Part shown: one piece after another, positions 48,156 through 59,287 of the stretch
Position numbering within the stretch: the first letter of the stretch is position 1
Layout: every line of letters begins with the position of its first letter
From: Liolophura sinensis
Taxonomy: Eukaryota > Mollusca > Polyplacophora > Chitonida > Chitonidae
Direction of reading: 5' to 3'
Length of the DNA stretch: 64,000 nt
NCBI RefSeq assembly: GCF_032854445.1
Contig: NC_088299.1
Location: 18,777,608 to 18,841,607 of the forward strand
The notes under the pieces: generated by a model
Told to the model about the DNA's origin: nothing
Databases searched by the model: none
Seen by the model: the letters and a program-made list of their open reading frames with translations, nothing else
Translations under genes and position numbers: made by a program

Positions 48156-48159
48156 CTTC

Positions 48160-49220
48160 ATAACTGTACTCATAACTATAATCACATGCCTTGAAATTTA
48201 CTTGTTTGTAACATTTGGAAGGTTTCTAGTTAACTCAGAATGGCGTCTTAATTTCATTGCATATTTCATTTCCCTTTAATGACATTATCGTAAGTGTTTT
48301 AAATTAATTTTATAAGCCCGTGAAAAATTATCGTTTGAAAAGACCGACAGGAGGCCGGGCAATTTAACATGGCTTTTGCCAAGATTTGACATGACCAAAG
48401 CCGGTTTGTTACTCACGCCGCACCTTTTTCTCCACGGCCCATAAACCCGATGTCTGTCTCATACGTTACCAATTTCTGAACACTCGTTAGTCCTCAAGGA
48501 AAACATATAAATGAATTTAAAACATCTGTGGAAATCCATCCTCAAAATACATGTAATTGGAGCATAAGGTTTTTTAACCCTAACAACACTGAAATAAATA
48601 AACAAATGTACTGAAAAAATAACTTTATGCACAGCTCAGTAAGACGCTCCACAGGTGTCTCAGTAGTACAAGTCGTCCTCACCAAAGATTTTGCCCGTTG
48701 GAGTCATGGTAATAGATATGTGTCGAGGGGTTGATGTCATGCAGAAAGGCTCTCAGATCCTGTTTCCAGCTCAACGACAATAAACCATGGTGTAAGGGAG
48801 ACTCTGCCAAGCGGGGTGGCGGGGATGAAGGGGTTGGGGGTGGGTGGGTGGGGGGGGGGGGGTGGCAGTAAAGGGATAGTTGAACATTCTGATTTAGCGG
48901 AGACATAACAATCACCATGCTCTGATAACCCTCTCTGTTAAGCGTGGAGAGACTAAGCAGCATTTCTGTATATGCCGGTGCCAGATATAAATTGTCCTGC
49001 GCATGACAAATGTACGGAAGCCGATAGAGGACATCTCGCTATCTCGCCCTTTCTGACACCGGACGAGGGAGCGAGGTGAAGAGACAGGGAAAAAAGGTAG
49101 CCAGGCAGCGAGGCGGCAGGCAGTTGTTGTAATCACTTTAGTGTCAGGCTGAGGCATACATCGTGTGTAAGTTGAGTTCTTGCTTCTTGGTGAATTATAA
49201 AATATCACTCATCACGACCA
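48160..49220. other. non-coding region with a poly-G stretch and a dispersed repeat piece
   Basis: No gene seen. 48832-48865 is a G-rich tract with a 14-base G run. About 49130-49190 is related in inverted orientation to 61910-62000 (shared core agcctgacactaaagtgatt when reverse-complemented), so it belongs to another dispersed repeat. Confidence 0.5.
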
Positions 49221-49225
49221 TGTCA

Positions 49226-49412
49226 CTCAAATTTCATCGGCCGAGGACGTTAGCACGCTAGTGCGGCGCAATGACCCGAGAACCGTTCTCCAATGTGTTC
49301 CCTATGAGTTAAAGGCCAGCTCTGGCTTCCACTTTGGTCGTACTCAGGAAGGTCTGTCGTACAAGTGAAATGTTTTTGAGTACGGCGTAAAGCAATAATT
49401 TAGTATATAAAT
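49226..49412 (+). mobile_element. near full-length SINE with tRNA-like head and A-rich tail
   Basis: The tRNA-like head (atcggccgaggacgttagca, cgctagtgcggcgcaatgac) is followed by an internally deleted body (aggaaggtctgtcgtacaag, tgagtacggcgtaaagca) and a tail with ataaataaa. Together with the 48040 copy it defines the family. Confidence 0.8.
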
Positions 49413-49689
49413 AAAGAAGTAAAGACCTGGTATGGTAGCACGAAAAATCAGCCCGAGAGAGGCACAGTAAGAAAGCGCAAACTTCAAAATCCCAGCACAG
49501 TTCTGTAAATTTCCAAATAAGAAGTATATAACTCGGTTAAGCACCCATACAAGCTATATCACCATAAAAGACATGGTTGCTTAGCAATAACCCGGCTGAA
49601 TTTCACTCTCGATCAAAAACCCAAATTTTACGTTCAAGCCAGTCACTGTATTCTTAATTTACAGCATGAAGATCAACGTTAAACAGAAA

Positions 49690-50360
49690 CATATGTTTAT
49701 GTTGAATTAATAGAATAGGTGTGCTATATTCCGGAGAACAACCCGTCTGAAGAACAGAACATACATTCCAGCATGACTCAAAGAGCAGACTTTTTGTTAC
49801 AGATTACATTTTTCAGAGTAGTTTGGGATAATTTCATACGCACTCTCTTTTTTTCTGCAACATGGGTTTTCACAGATGTGCTGGAATAATATATGATCGT
49901 ATGGAACTACTTTAGCACCATAAATGATTTGATACCTCGGGATTGTAGGCGGAATCATAAGTTTCTCGATATACTGATGTAGAACCAAGCCATGCAAAAT
50001 AGAAGGAAACTCAACTTTCCCAGTCATAGATGCATGTTTAATCGAACGAGTCCCATAATTATATTCACGTTGGTGGTCATGTATGTCACAGTAAAACATG
50101 TGGTTTTGGCCAGCACTACTTTATAGTGTGTAAACATGTACATCTAAAAGCATAGTGTAGACCTGTACATCCAAAAGAATAGTGTAAATCTATACACCAA
50201 AAAGAACAGTGTAGACCTGTACATCCAAAAGAATACTGTAGACCTGTACATCCAAAAGAATACTGTAGACCTGTACATCCAAAAGTATAGTGTTGACCTG
50301 TACACCCAAAATTGGGTGTGGAGTTGTACATCCAAAAGCACAGTGTATACCAAAAGTATA
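49690..50360. repeat. dispersed repeat copy 1, ending in a short 27-bp array
   Basis: Shares an extended match with 62535-63400 in the same orientation: gttgaattaatagaataggt, caccataaatgatttgatac, gtttctcgatatactgatg and ggaaactcaa, then tandem copies of a 27-bp unit (gtagacctgtacatccaaaa plus gtatagt) at about 50140-50350. The array is therefore part of the mobile or duplicated unit. No transposase frame seen. Confidence 0.85.
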
Positions 50361-50985
50361 ATGTTAGGTAAAGCCCTAAACCACTGCTGCCCCACACTTA
50401 AAATCAACTTTAAATAATGACGTGTCTGTTGTACTGCATTCCTCAGAAAAAAACAAGCTGCACAGTGACAACAACAACACTCCAAATGTTGCCATGTTTT
50501 TGTCAAAAGGTATTATTTCTGACAGTCCTTCCTGTAGGACAATAATGCTGGTGTGTGACATACATTGTTACTGGATTTTGTGCCAGGAAATGAAAATTAC
50601 ATGGGCCTGTATGTATTTCCTGCCTTTAGGAGTTCAACAATGGGATAAATTCGTATTTTTAACCCGGCCATTTGTCACATGCAACACTTTATCAGAAAAT
50701 TACACCACTGACAAAAGAAAGTTTACGCACATACATCTAACACCAGTGTTATCTGCGGCGTAACATTTTCCCCCTTCTCCACCACAATGTCGTATAAGTG
50801 AAATGCTCTTAAATAAGCTGAAATCAATTGTAAAACTCCCGACTTACCCAATCCCTGTGAGAAATAACTGAACTCACCTGCCCTTTTTGACAATAATCTA
50901 GGTTCGCGGAGATTCTGACGTCCTTTGAAGACTGGATTTAAGTACAGGTACTAAATCAATCAGTCTCATATACACAGAGCAACAA
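50361..50985. other. non-coding spacer
   Basis: No supported exon. A small SINE-tail-like piece (gtcgtataagtgaaatgctc) lies at about 50789-50808. Confidence 0.35.
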
Positions 50986-50989
50986 ACAC

Positions 50990-51086
50990 TTGACCGGCCG
51001 CGTCTATTTCCTCCCACCAGAATCCTGGCTGTTGTCGTACAAGTGAAATATTCTTGATTACGGCGTAAAACGCCAACCAAATAAAT
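50990..51086 (+). mobile_element. partial SINE
   Basis: 3' part of the SINE body: tttcctcccaccagaatcct, gtcgtacaagtgaaatattc, ttacggcgtaaaacgccaac, ending in caaataaat. Confidence 0.85.
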
Positions 51087-51406
51087 CCCTTTCTTGTAAT
51101 CTGTGTATTCTAAGGATGCAAAGACACTGGATTTGTGATTAGGACAATTAGCCGAACTGAGAAAGGAACATTATGAATCTCCATGGAAATAAAAAACACG
51201 AAACATGGATTCGAAAATACAGCAAAGTGTGGAATGACGATGAGTGACACTTTTAATTATACTGATCTCTATCAGATTAAACACATTGCAAAACCCCTCT
51301 CACGCAAATATTAGGTGTAAACGTTACAGTTCTTAACGTTATGGCCACAAGGTTTTGTGTCAGAGCCTCAGTCCGGTTAAACTGTAGGACTTTCACCGTG
51401 AGAACG

Positions 51407-51730
51407 TCATAAGTGTTCCAGTGACCATTTCACAGCGTGCATTGACATGCCTTTTTGGTGGTTATCATGCACCAGTGGGAGTCTCTGACGTTTTACATAC
51501 TCCATACAGCGCATGTACCGCTCTCTACCTTTTCTTTCAATCCCTGCCATCACTTGCAAAGTTTGTACAGAAATCTTGAGCAATGCCAAGGTCAAAGAGG
51601 TCACGATGATGACAAATGAAGTGATGACAGAAATAGCAAATCTTCTGTCAACCTTTGTTTCTGTTGATACTTGGCACTCGCTCATTCTTCGCACATTATT
51701 CCAAAGGATACCTGAAACAGATTTTTTATT
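51407..51730 (-). CDS. possible terminal exon of an unidentified membrane protein
   Basis: A minus-strand frame ends at a stop at 51407 and is preceded by a plausible acceptor (aaaaatctgtttcag, then GTATCC). It encodes a hydrophobic helix (AISVITSFVIIVTSLTLALL) flanked by charged segments and a basic tail. I find no convincing upstream exon and recognise no family; it could be a chance ORF. Confidence 0.25.
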   Translation of the reverse strand, partial: NKKSVSGILWNNVRRMSECQVSTETKVDRRFAISVITSFVIIVTSLTLALLKISVQTLQVMAGIERKGRERYMRCMEYVKRQRLPLVHDNHQKGMSMHAVKWSLEHL

Positions 51731-51759
51731 ATCACCAAGGCCACACAAGAGTCTTTAGC

Positions 51760-52800
51760 AACTGGTTCAATATCACATACACTTTTTTGTCACTTGATGT
51801 CTATCTCAGTCTAACCCTATCTATCTAACCGTACTCGGCCCCTGTAGGGTAATTATAAGAACAGATCTTGTGGACTACGCACGTACATGTATCCGGTTTT
51901 GAAAATGACATCGTGTGAAACATGCACAGTAATGATAATTACAAATCTTGTACAACACACACTATTCCGATAGTAATAATAACATTTCCACACTGCTGAA
52001 CAGATGGGTGTATTTTTGGTGTATGAGTGTATTTTTCAATGCAGTGGAAAGGCTACATCACATGCAATCAGCCACCGTGAATGGTGGACAGGTGAGCTGG
52101 TTTGATCTGTGTGGGGATAGGTTCAAGCTGTACAGTAAAGACAACACGACCCCCATTACACTGCTGATCGCATTACTATGGTGAATTTCCCCATCGCATC
52201 CTGTAGACACTGCAAACCGCTTGCCATCCAAAACATAACGATTCCCAACCCTTGACCTCTTTTTCTGCGTTTATATATGGTTTAGATTCAGATAAATGAA
52301 AGTATGTCACCCGTTCAGATATTCTACCTCCATGGCGAAATCGATCATGGCTTGGCAAATCCATAAGCCAATAAGTCATTAAGTCAGGTGTATGAATAAC
52401 CAATGACATTACTCTAGTTATTACTGGTAGTAATTTATAGGTTAGGTTTACTTGACCAGGGCCTGTAAATTAAAGTGCCGCGTGAATATGTCAATGTCTT
52501 ATGGTAGTTGTCGGTAGGATTGTGTGTGCACCTTAATCGTGTATCTGATATATTACTAGCTGACCAATCACATTGTACATCCCGTTATATATCATTGCAA
52601 GCGATCTAGTATAGATATTTAAATGTCTTGTCATAGCCTCGCTGTTGATATGAGCGTTCATGTTTGACCCGGTAGAGTACACCGCACCTACAAGTCGCTT
52701 AAGAGGCGTATGAAGTCACAAGAGTATTTAGGTCATATGCACACGGGCGACGCTTCCACCATACACGTACGCCTCACCTGCCAGGATCTTCTGCGCCAAT
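51760..52800. other. upstream region of the MARVEL-domain gene
   Basis: No supported exon. A TATA-like string (ttatatatcattg) lies at about 52584, 217 bp before the start codon; whether it is a promoter cannot be judged. A plus-strand frame at 51948-52184 is open but has no recognisable domain. Confidence 0.3.
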
Positions 52801-55800
52801 ATGCCGACTTCATACATTTCTACAGTGCCAGGCCTGCTGAAAATTATTGAGGCTGTAAGTAACACTTTGGAGATATCTTTTTTATATGGGATTGTTGTGT
52901 AATTATTTTCAAGCACAAAATGAAAAATCAGAGATTTGAAGCATATGCTAAATGAGAGTCGGATACGGCTTTAGCTTCCGGGCGAGGCTGTCGTGCTCGC
53001 GGAGTACGGATCAGCAATGTATTTCTACCTTATCGATGTCGGGAACATTTGCATAGTACGGCTTTCTATATAATGTCAAGCATTCTGTCATAGCAAGGTA
53101 CATCTATTATCAAGGTGACAAGAATTCACTGTCTTTTCTCCTTGAAATTACAACCGCTATTGGTTGTGTTTCATGAAGGACAAACGTCTCTTTGACCTTG
53201 ACAGACACTGAAATAAATTTCACATCTGGTAATGATTCGTCTGTTGATCAAAAAATACTATTCAAGCCACGTCATTGTAGCGTCTCGACAATTAGTGTTG
53301 TTTGGTCATAACAACATAACAACAGATGTATAATATAGGCAAAATAAAAGCAATTCTATATGCTCTGATGTGTTTCGTCACATAACTGGCTTGAAACCTA
53401 TGCTCGTGCATCAGAATACGTTCATGGCGTGAAAACGCTGATGTCTTGAAATTATGTCTCCACGAAGGGCGTCGACGAAGCTATGTTATGAAGGTCTAAA
53501 TCTCACACACACGAACACCAGGGCATTTATGTAAAACCAAGGAACCCATCCCATTGGACAGCTACGCACTTGTATGACATCTTTGTAGTGTGACCCACAT
53601 TGTGCGAGTATTCTCAAGTGACCTGTTTGTTTTGAAGACAGACTTGACCGGTTGTTGATGTGTGGGGCTCTGCATTCACCTCAATCCAACCCACCACTCC
53701 CTGCCCAACCCTCCTTTTGTCAGTCGTCATGGTAACCACATGCATGGGCACGAGCATTGTAACGAAATCTACACCTGAGCTGAGCACACCCTCAAAGGTG
53801 TTCAAGATTCTGGTCGCGCTGGTTCTCAGTTAATATAAACGTCAACTTGTAGACTTTCGGATCAAGGCCCGTATTTATCAAGCAGCTTAAGGCTTAGGGC
53901 CTAAGTCATAAATTACCAAGAACAGGAAGTAACCCAAATTGTGGTTGGTACATTGGTGCAAGGGAAATGGCAGTTTGTACTGTGGCGGGATAAGGAAGTG
54001 TGCCATGGTCAATTACATCCGCAGATAAATTCAATATTGTGACAAATGTCAGGTATGAAATTCTGCACAGATGCGCTGTTGTCCATACGACTGTACTGGC
54101 AGAGAATATATAGTGACTGATACATTCTATGTGACTGACACTAGCATTCACAATCAACCTACACTCGTTTTGTTGAAAAGCGCCTGACCTAGCCAGGTGT
54201 CAAAATTGCAAGCATGTACTTCATAATCTGAGGCGTAGTTGAAGACATTTTCCACCAAGCAAAAATTAAACAAGTCTGGACTGTAATCAGGCATATGCAA
54301 AGATAACATGCTTGCCATGTACCTGCATGAGATCCACAGATTGAATCTCCGTTTTTAGTTTAACACCATTCAAAGCACTTACTTGATAGCTTCATAACTT
54401 GGAATGAAGCATAGTACGATTTCAATGTGACCATTCAGCCATGCAGTGAAACGTATTAAGATTTCAATCTGACTAAACCGCCATGCAGTGAAGCTTATTA
54501 CGATTTCAATCTGAAGATACAGCCATGTCGTGAAGCCTATTACAATTTTAGTCTGACGATATAGCCATGTAGTGAAGAATATTACGATTTTAATCTGACG
54601 ATACAGCCATGCAGTGAAAGATATTACGATTTCAGTCTGACGATACAGCCATGCAGTGAAGCGTATTACGATTTCAATCTGACTATACAGCCATGCAGTG
54701 AAGCGTATTACGATTTCAATCTGACTATACAGCCAACCATGCAGTGAAGCCTATTGCGATTTGACAGTCGTTTCTCCCAAGGATTAGATTTATTTATTTA
54801 TTTGATTGTGGTTTTACGCCGTACTCAAGAAAAATTCACTTGTACGACGGCGGCTAGCATTATGGTGGGAGGAAACCGGGCACCAAGCGCATTAGAAGCC
54901 CATTCAAAATGCAAATAATATATATGTATGTCGCTGATTTTAATTTGTATCAGATGATGTTCTAACTTTTTGAAAGTTGAACGAGGAGTTTAAATGTCAT
55001 GGAATACCACAAACAGAGGGCAATGTAAACATAACCAAATCAAACAAAGATGATAAGGAAAGTCAACAATGTTCGTCATTCTCGAATTCGAAGCGTTTAC
55101 AGTGGATTGTAACAGTATTCTTTGTTTGTTATATTGTGAAAAATGCAGGTTTTACTGAACAATTACACGTACTTTACCATTACCCTTGATATGAATGTAC
55201 GTGTTACTGAACAATTACACGTACTTTACCATTATCTTTGATATAAATGACCAACTATGGCTTGACGGAACATCGGCAGTATTTTGGGCGCATTGTGAGG
55301 AAATCCCTGAAGCCAGACAAGTAAAATTTAGAGTTCCACAGTGCTGTAAAGGTCCTGAGGGTGATTTTGAGCTCAACAATTCCTGCCTATATATACTTGT
55401 AGCCCTGGATATCTACGATTCGCGGGGGCTCGCATAGTCATAGATAGCTCCCATTCCCCTCTAAAGAAAGCATGGCAAAATGTCGGAAAACAGTCGACTA
55501 CTAACCTCCTCGTCCTGTTCAATTACTCCTTTGCAATTCGTAGCGCCCCGTGGTATCCAGGACGGAGATTATGAAACAATCTCAGACTTAAGTCAAAACT
55601 TTACTCTACAAATTTGACATTTCCCTTTCCGTTATATTGTATAAAATTTGCTGGTACAATAACTTACCAAGGGCTTGCATAATCAAGCAATACCTGACTT
55701 TATTCCATAAGAAACTGTCCAGAACTGTCGATCATCCCAAAGGTAAATATGCATTAATATTTCAGCAAGTTCAAATCTCCGCCCTCCGTTTGCAATCAAG

Positions 55801-58800
55801 AGGTTTGGGAAACTTTTTTATTATTTGTTATTTTCAGCCATTTTATTAAGTTGAACTCAGGTTGAACAGGTTGAACTTGCTGAAATGTAAATGGATATTT
55901 ACCTTTGGGATGATCGACAGCTCGGGATTTTAACAGTAAGTGCGCTGGGAGGCTAAGCATTGCAAGGGAGTAACCGGACAGGCCGGGGAGGTTAGTAATC
56001 GACTGTTTTCCGACATTTTACAATGGTTCCTTCAGGGGTAAATGGGAGCAGTCCGTGATTGCCCCCAGCAAAGCGTAGTCATCCAGGGCTACCGACATAT
56101 ACCATAAACCCTACTATTCAAGTTAAATGAGAGACTTTGGATATTGTTTCCCCTGTAAAGTTATCGCTGCTGTACACGTAAAAACACCGGCATACATTTG
56201 GTGTTCTGCTACAAACGACCCAATGTAACTCCTGGCCGATGGCTGCTGGGGTCGATTCAAGCCGAATTGGACCGTGTCTTGTTAGAGGGAGGGTATACAC
56301 TGCGATACGAGGCTCGACGGTTGTCTGCCACAGAGTTGTCCCCCCTCCTCCAGTGTTCACGGTTCACGATTCTTGACATATGAATAGTCAAGGAAAACAT
56401 AGAACTTTTTTGTCATTACAATATGGCTTGCCTAAGTGTAGGCAAGATGATGTTATACAAAACCATTCCTTTAAAATGACTGATCAAAATTCTCTTTTTA
56501 CACCCAAACACAAAGATATGGTGGTAATTTTAAACGATACACAGTATGTCAAATGTCATTTTGTGGTTGAACGGCGATGTCTCACGCACCGTTTGTTAAT
56601 ATCTCATGTACCGTTTGTCAGTATCCCATATACCGCCTGTCAATATCCCATGTACCGTTTGTCAGTATCCCATATACCGCCTGTCAATATCCCATGTATC
56701 GTTTGTCAAGTAGGCCACTTTCTCCAATCAGAATATCCCATGTGTGGTTTAATGTCGATGATTCCAGTTTTCTCGCTACGTAATATACTGGGACCCGTTC
56801 CTTCGTTAATATTTCATCCACCGTTTTACAAAATCCCATGTATTGTTCATCAGTATCCCAGGTACGGTTTCCCAATCTCCCATGTACTGTTTGTAGTATT
56901 CCATTTACCGTATTCCATTTTCCGTTTGTCAATATCTCATCCACCGTTTGTCAATATTCCTTCTACCGTTTTTTAATATCTCATGTACCCTTTGTCAATA
57001 CAAACCATGTATCGTTTGTCAGTATCCCATGTATCGTTTGTCAATATCGAATGTACTGTTTGTCAATATCCCATGCACTGTTTGTCAGTATCTCATGTAC
57101 CGTTTGTCAGTATCTCACATACTGTTTGTCAATACTCCATGTACCGTTTGTCGGTGTCTCATATACTGTTTGTCAATACTCCATGTACCGTTTGTCAATG
57201 TCTCATATATCGTTTGTCACTAACCTAAAGACCACTTGTCAGGATCTCATGTACCGTTATTCAATATCCCATATACCGTTTGTCAGTATCCCATTTATCG
57301 TTTGTCTAGTAGGCTATTTTGTCAGAATATCCCATGTTTGATGATAGGTCCATGCTTGCAGTTTTCTGAGAATTAAGATTTGTTGAAAGCGGCTGATCAA
57401 ATATTGAATAAATCAACAAATCAATAAATAACATTTATCGACGTCTGTTTTGTTTTAGGTATTATGTCTGGGTGGTTTTATATCTGCCATAATCCCCTAT
57501 GCTTGGACATCCATTGGCGGTGGGTGGACTCAATTTGTCACCATTACAGCCTTTTTTGGCGTTGTTGGCATATTGATCGCCAACATGTTCTTGGCTGAAA
57601 AGTTACCACCGATTTTCCCACTACTAGTAAGTATTTGAACCACTATATAGCAAGATTTGCAAGAAACAACCTGTAAATGCACACATATCCGTAATGCACA
57701 TCCGCCCACCCCATATCCGTAATGTAACACATCCCATGTATGGTCGTATTTGGGTCGATGGAGTATAATGCTATTTGACGGTAAAAGGCTTAGTGGACTA
57801 CAAACTGACATGTTCTATGGTCTCAACACACCTTGTTCACTTAGTCCACTGTCATGAGTCAACATATACGTTAATACGGATATTAAATTCAATGGTTTAG
57901 CATATAGGGTAGTATGTTTTATATACCCCCCCCCCTCCACCACTCGTATACACACCCAGACCATGATTTCTACGTGCCAAATGATTTTTAGCGTGTAGCG
58001 TAAATTTTTGGATTACAGGTAGGAGCTGAGAGATTTTGCTGAAATCTGTAGGGTATGATTTTGTGGATTATAGGTGTTGAGATTTAATTGCTAAAATATG
58101 TAGCGTGTGATTTTGAGGATTGTAAGTGCTTATATTTGATTGTTGAAGTTTGTACCGTATGATTTTGTGGATGGTAGGCGTTTATATTTGATTGTTGAAG
58201 TCTATAGCGTATAATTTTGTGGATTGTAGGTGATGATATTTGATTGTTGAACCGTATACTTTTGTGGATTGAAGGTGCTGACATTCGGTTATTGTACTGT
58301 ATAATTTCTGTGGATTGTAGGCGCTTATTTTTGATTGTTGCTTATGATTTTGTGGATTATAGGTGCTGATATTTGGCTGCTGAAGTGTGTAGCGTATGAT
58401 GTTGTGGATTGTAGGTGATGATATTTGGTTGGTGATTTCTGTACATTATCATTGTATGGATTGTGGGCGTTAATATTTGGTTGCTGAAGTCTGTAGCTTA
58501 TGATTTTGTGGATTGTAGGTGCTGATATTTGATTGCTGAAGTGTGTAGCGTATGATGTTGTGGATTGTAGATGGTGATATCGAATGAAGAAGTCTGTAGC
58601 TTATGATTTTGTGGATTGTAGGGGCTGATATTTGATTGCTGAAATCTGTAGCTTATGGTTTTGTGGATTGTAGATGCTGATATCGGTTGAAGAAGTCGGT
58701 AGCTTATCATTTTATGGATTGTAGGTGCTAATATTTGGTTGCTGAATATAGCTTTATGATTTTGTGGATTGTAGGTGCTGATATTCTACGCGGTGTATGA

Positions 58801-59287
58801 CTTGTTTCTCCTAAGTGCCGGCATTCTGACCGCCGTCCGAGCTGGCCAGCTCTACACAGCTTTCGCCAGCATAAACAGTCGCTACCGTGTACTAGTGTCT
58901 TTCCCATACCAATCTATAGCAGCCGCCGCAGTGAGTACGATATGCCATAGCTCAGTAGGTACACGTCTCTTATGTACACAGACGTTTTCAAACCCCGTTT
59001 GTAACGCTACCTGAAAAAGTTGTGTCAACATTGATATTACTGAGACCAAAATATTGACCTCTCTTTTATAATTGAAAAGAAAATTTCAAAAATTTAATGC
59101 TGTGCGTGAAATTTACATTGCGTTGTTGTGTTATTTTCAGTTTTTTGTGCTGGCAGCCTTCGTCGTTTTCGTCATCGACACCATTTTGTCGTTCTCAGCA
59201 TGGCGGGCGTCCTCTGCTCAGACACAATCTTCTTCTACACATACAACAGCAACGACCACAAGTAAAACCACTGTAGTCGTCTCTTGA
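52801..59287 (+). CDS. four-helix MARVEL-domain membrane protein, complete 4-exon gene
   Basis: Exons 52801-52854, 57459-57626, 58775-58930 and 59141-59287, all phase 0 with GT-AG junctions (gtaagt, gtaagt, gtgagt donors), give 174 residues. Exon 1 encodes MPTSYISTVPGLLKIIEA; the GLLKIIE motif just before helix 1 is typical of MARVEL proteins (MAL, plasmolipin, CMTM groups). Predicted helices are VLCLGGFISAIIPY (about 19-32), FVTITAFFGVVGILIANMFL (about 44-63), LIFYAVYDLFLLSAGILTAV (about 76-95) and FFVLAAFVVFVIDTILSF (about 127-144). The C-terminus is short, Ser/Thr-rich and cytosolic. Such proteins act in membrane apposition and vesicle trafficking; which subgroup this is cannot be told. 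Intron 1 (4.6 kb) and intron 2 contain repeats. Confidence 0.85.
54385..54760. repeat. 42-bp minisatellite in MARVEL-gene intron 1
   Basis: About nine copies of cgatttcaatctgactatac, agccatgcagtgaagcgtat, ta. It is followed at once by a SINE. Confidence 0.9.
54788..54885 (-). mobile_element. partial SINE in MARVEL-gene intron 1
   Basis: tttatttatttgattgtggt, ttttacgccgtactcaagaa, cggcggctagcattatggtg, aggaaaccgggcacc. It is truncated about 95 bp from its tail end. Confidence 0.85.
55148..55244. repeat. 54-bp direct duplication
   Basis: Two copies of tactgaacaattacacgtac followed by tttaccatta, starting at about 55151 and 55205, inside intron 1. Confidence 0.85.
55400..56096. mobile_element. 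~700-bp inverted-repeat (hairpin) element in MARVEL-gene intron 1
   Basis: The left part (55400-55545: tagccctggatatctacg, agctcccattcccctc, gtcggaaaacagtcgactac) is the reverse complement of the right part (55950-56096). A second inner pair (about 55735-55795 with 55865-55920) shares gatcatcccaaaggtaaata. No coding capacity; MITE-like or foldback-like. Confidence 0.8.
56560..57310. repeat. ~24-bp minisatellite in MARVEL-gene intron 1
   Basis: Many degenerate copies of tatcccatgtaccgtttgtc plus agta, in two blocks (56590-56720 and 56825-57310). The 3' copies end about 150 bp before exon 2. Apparent ORFs rich in SHVPFVS-like repeats are by-products. Confidence 0.9.
58015..58785. repeat. ~51-bp array in MARVEL-gene intron 2 carrying copies of the exon 3 acceptor
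   Basis: About 15 units, each with gattttgtggattgtag followed by gtgctgatatt-like and ttgattgctgaagtctgtag-like sequence. The last unit runs directly into the real acceptor and the first exon bases (gtgctgatatt) at 58775. At least two upstream units (about 58337-58360 and 58502-58527) repeat the junction almost exactly. Confidence 0.9.

Noticed and set aside
52728-52916. Minus-strand ORF with a plausible acceptor and donor
   Set aside because: Antisense to exon 1 of the MARVEL gene, whose plus-strand reading joins the next exon in phase and gives the expected GLLKIIE motif before helix 1.
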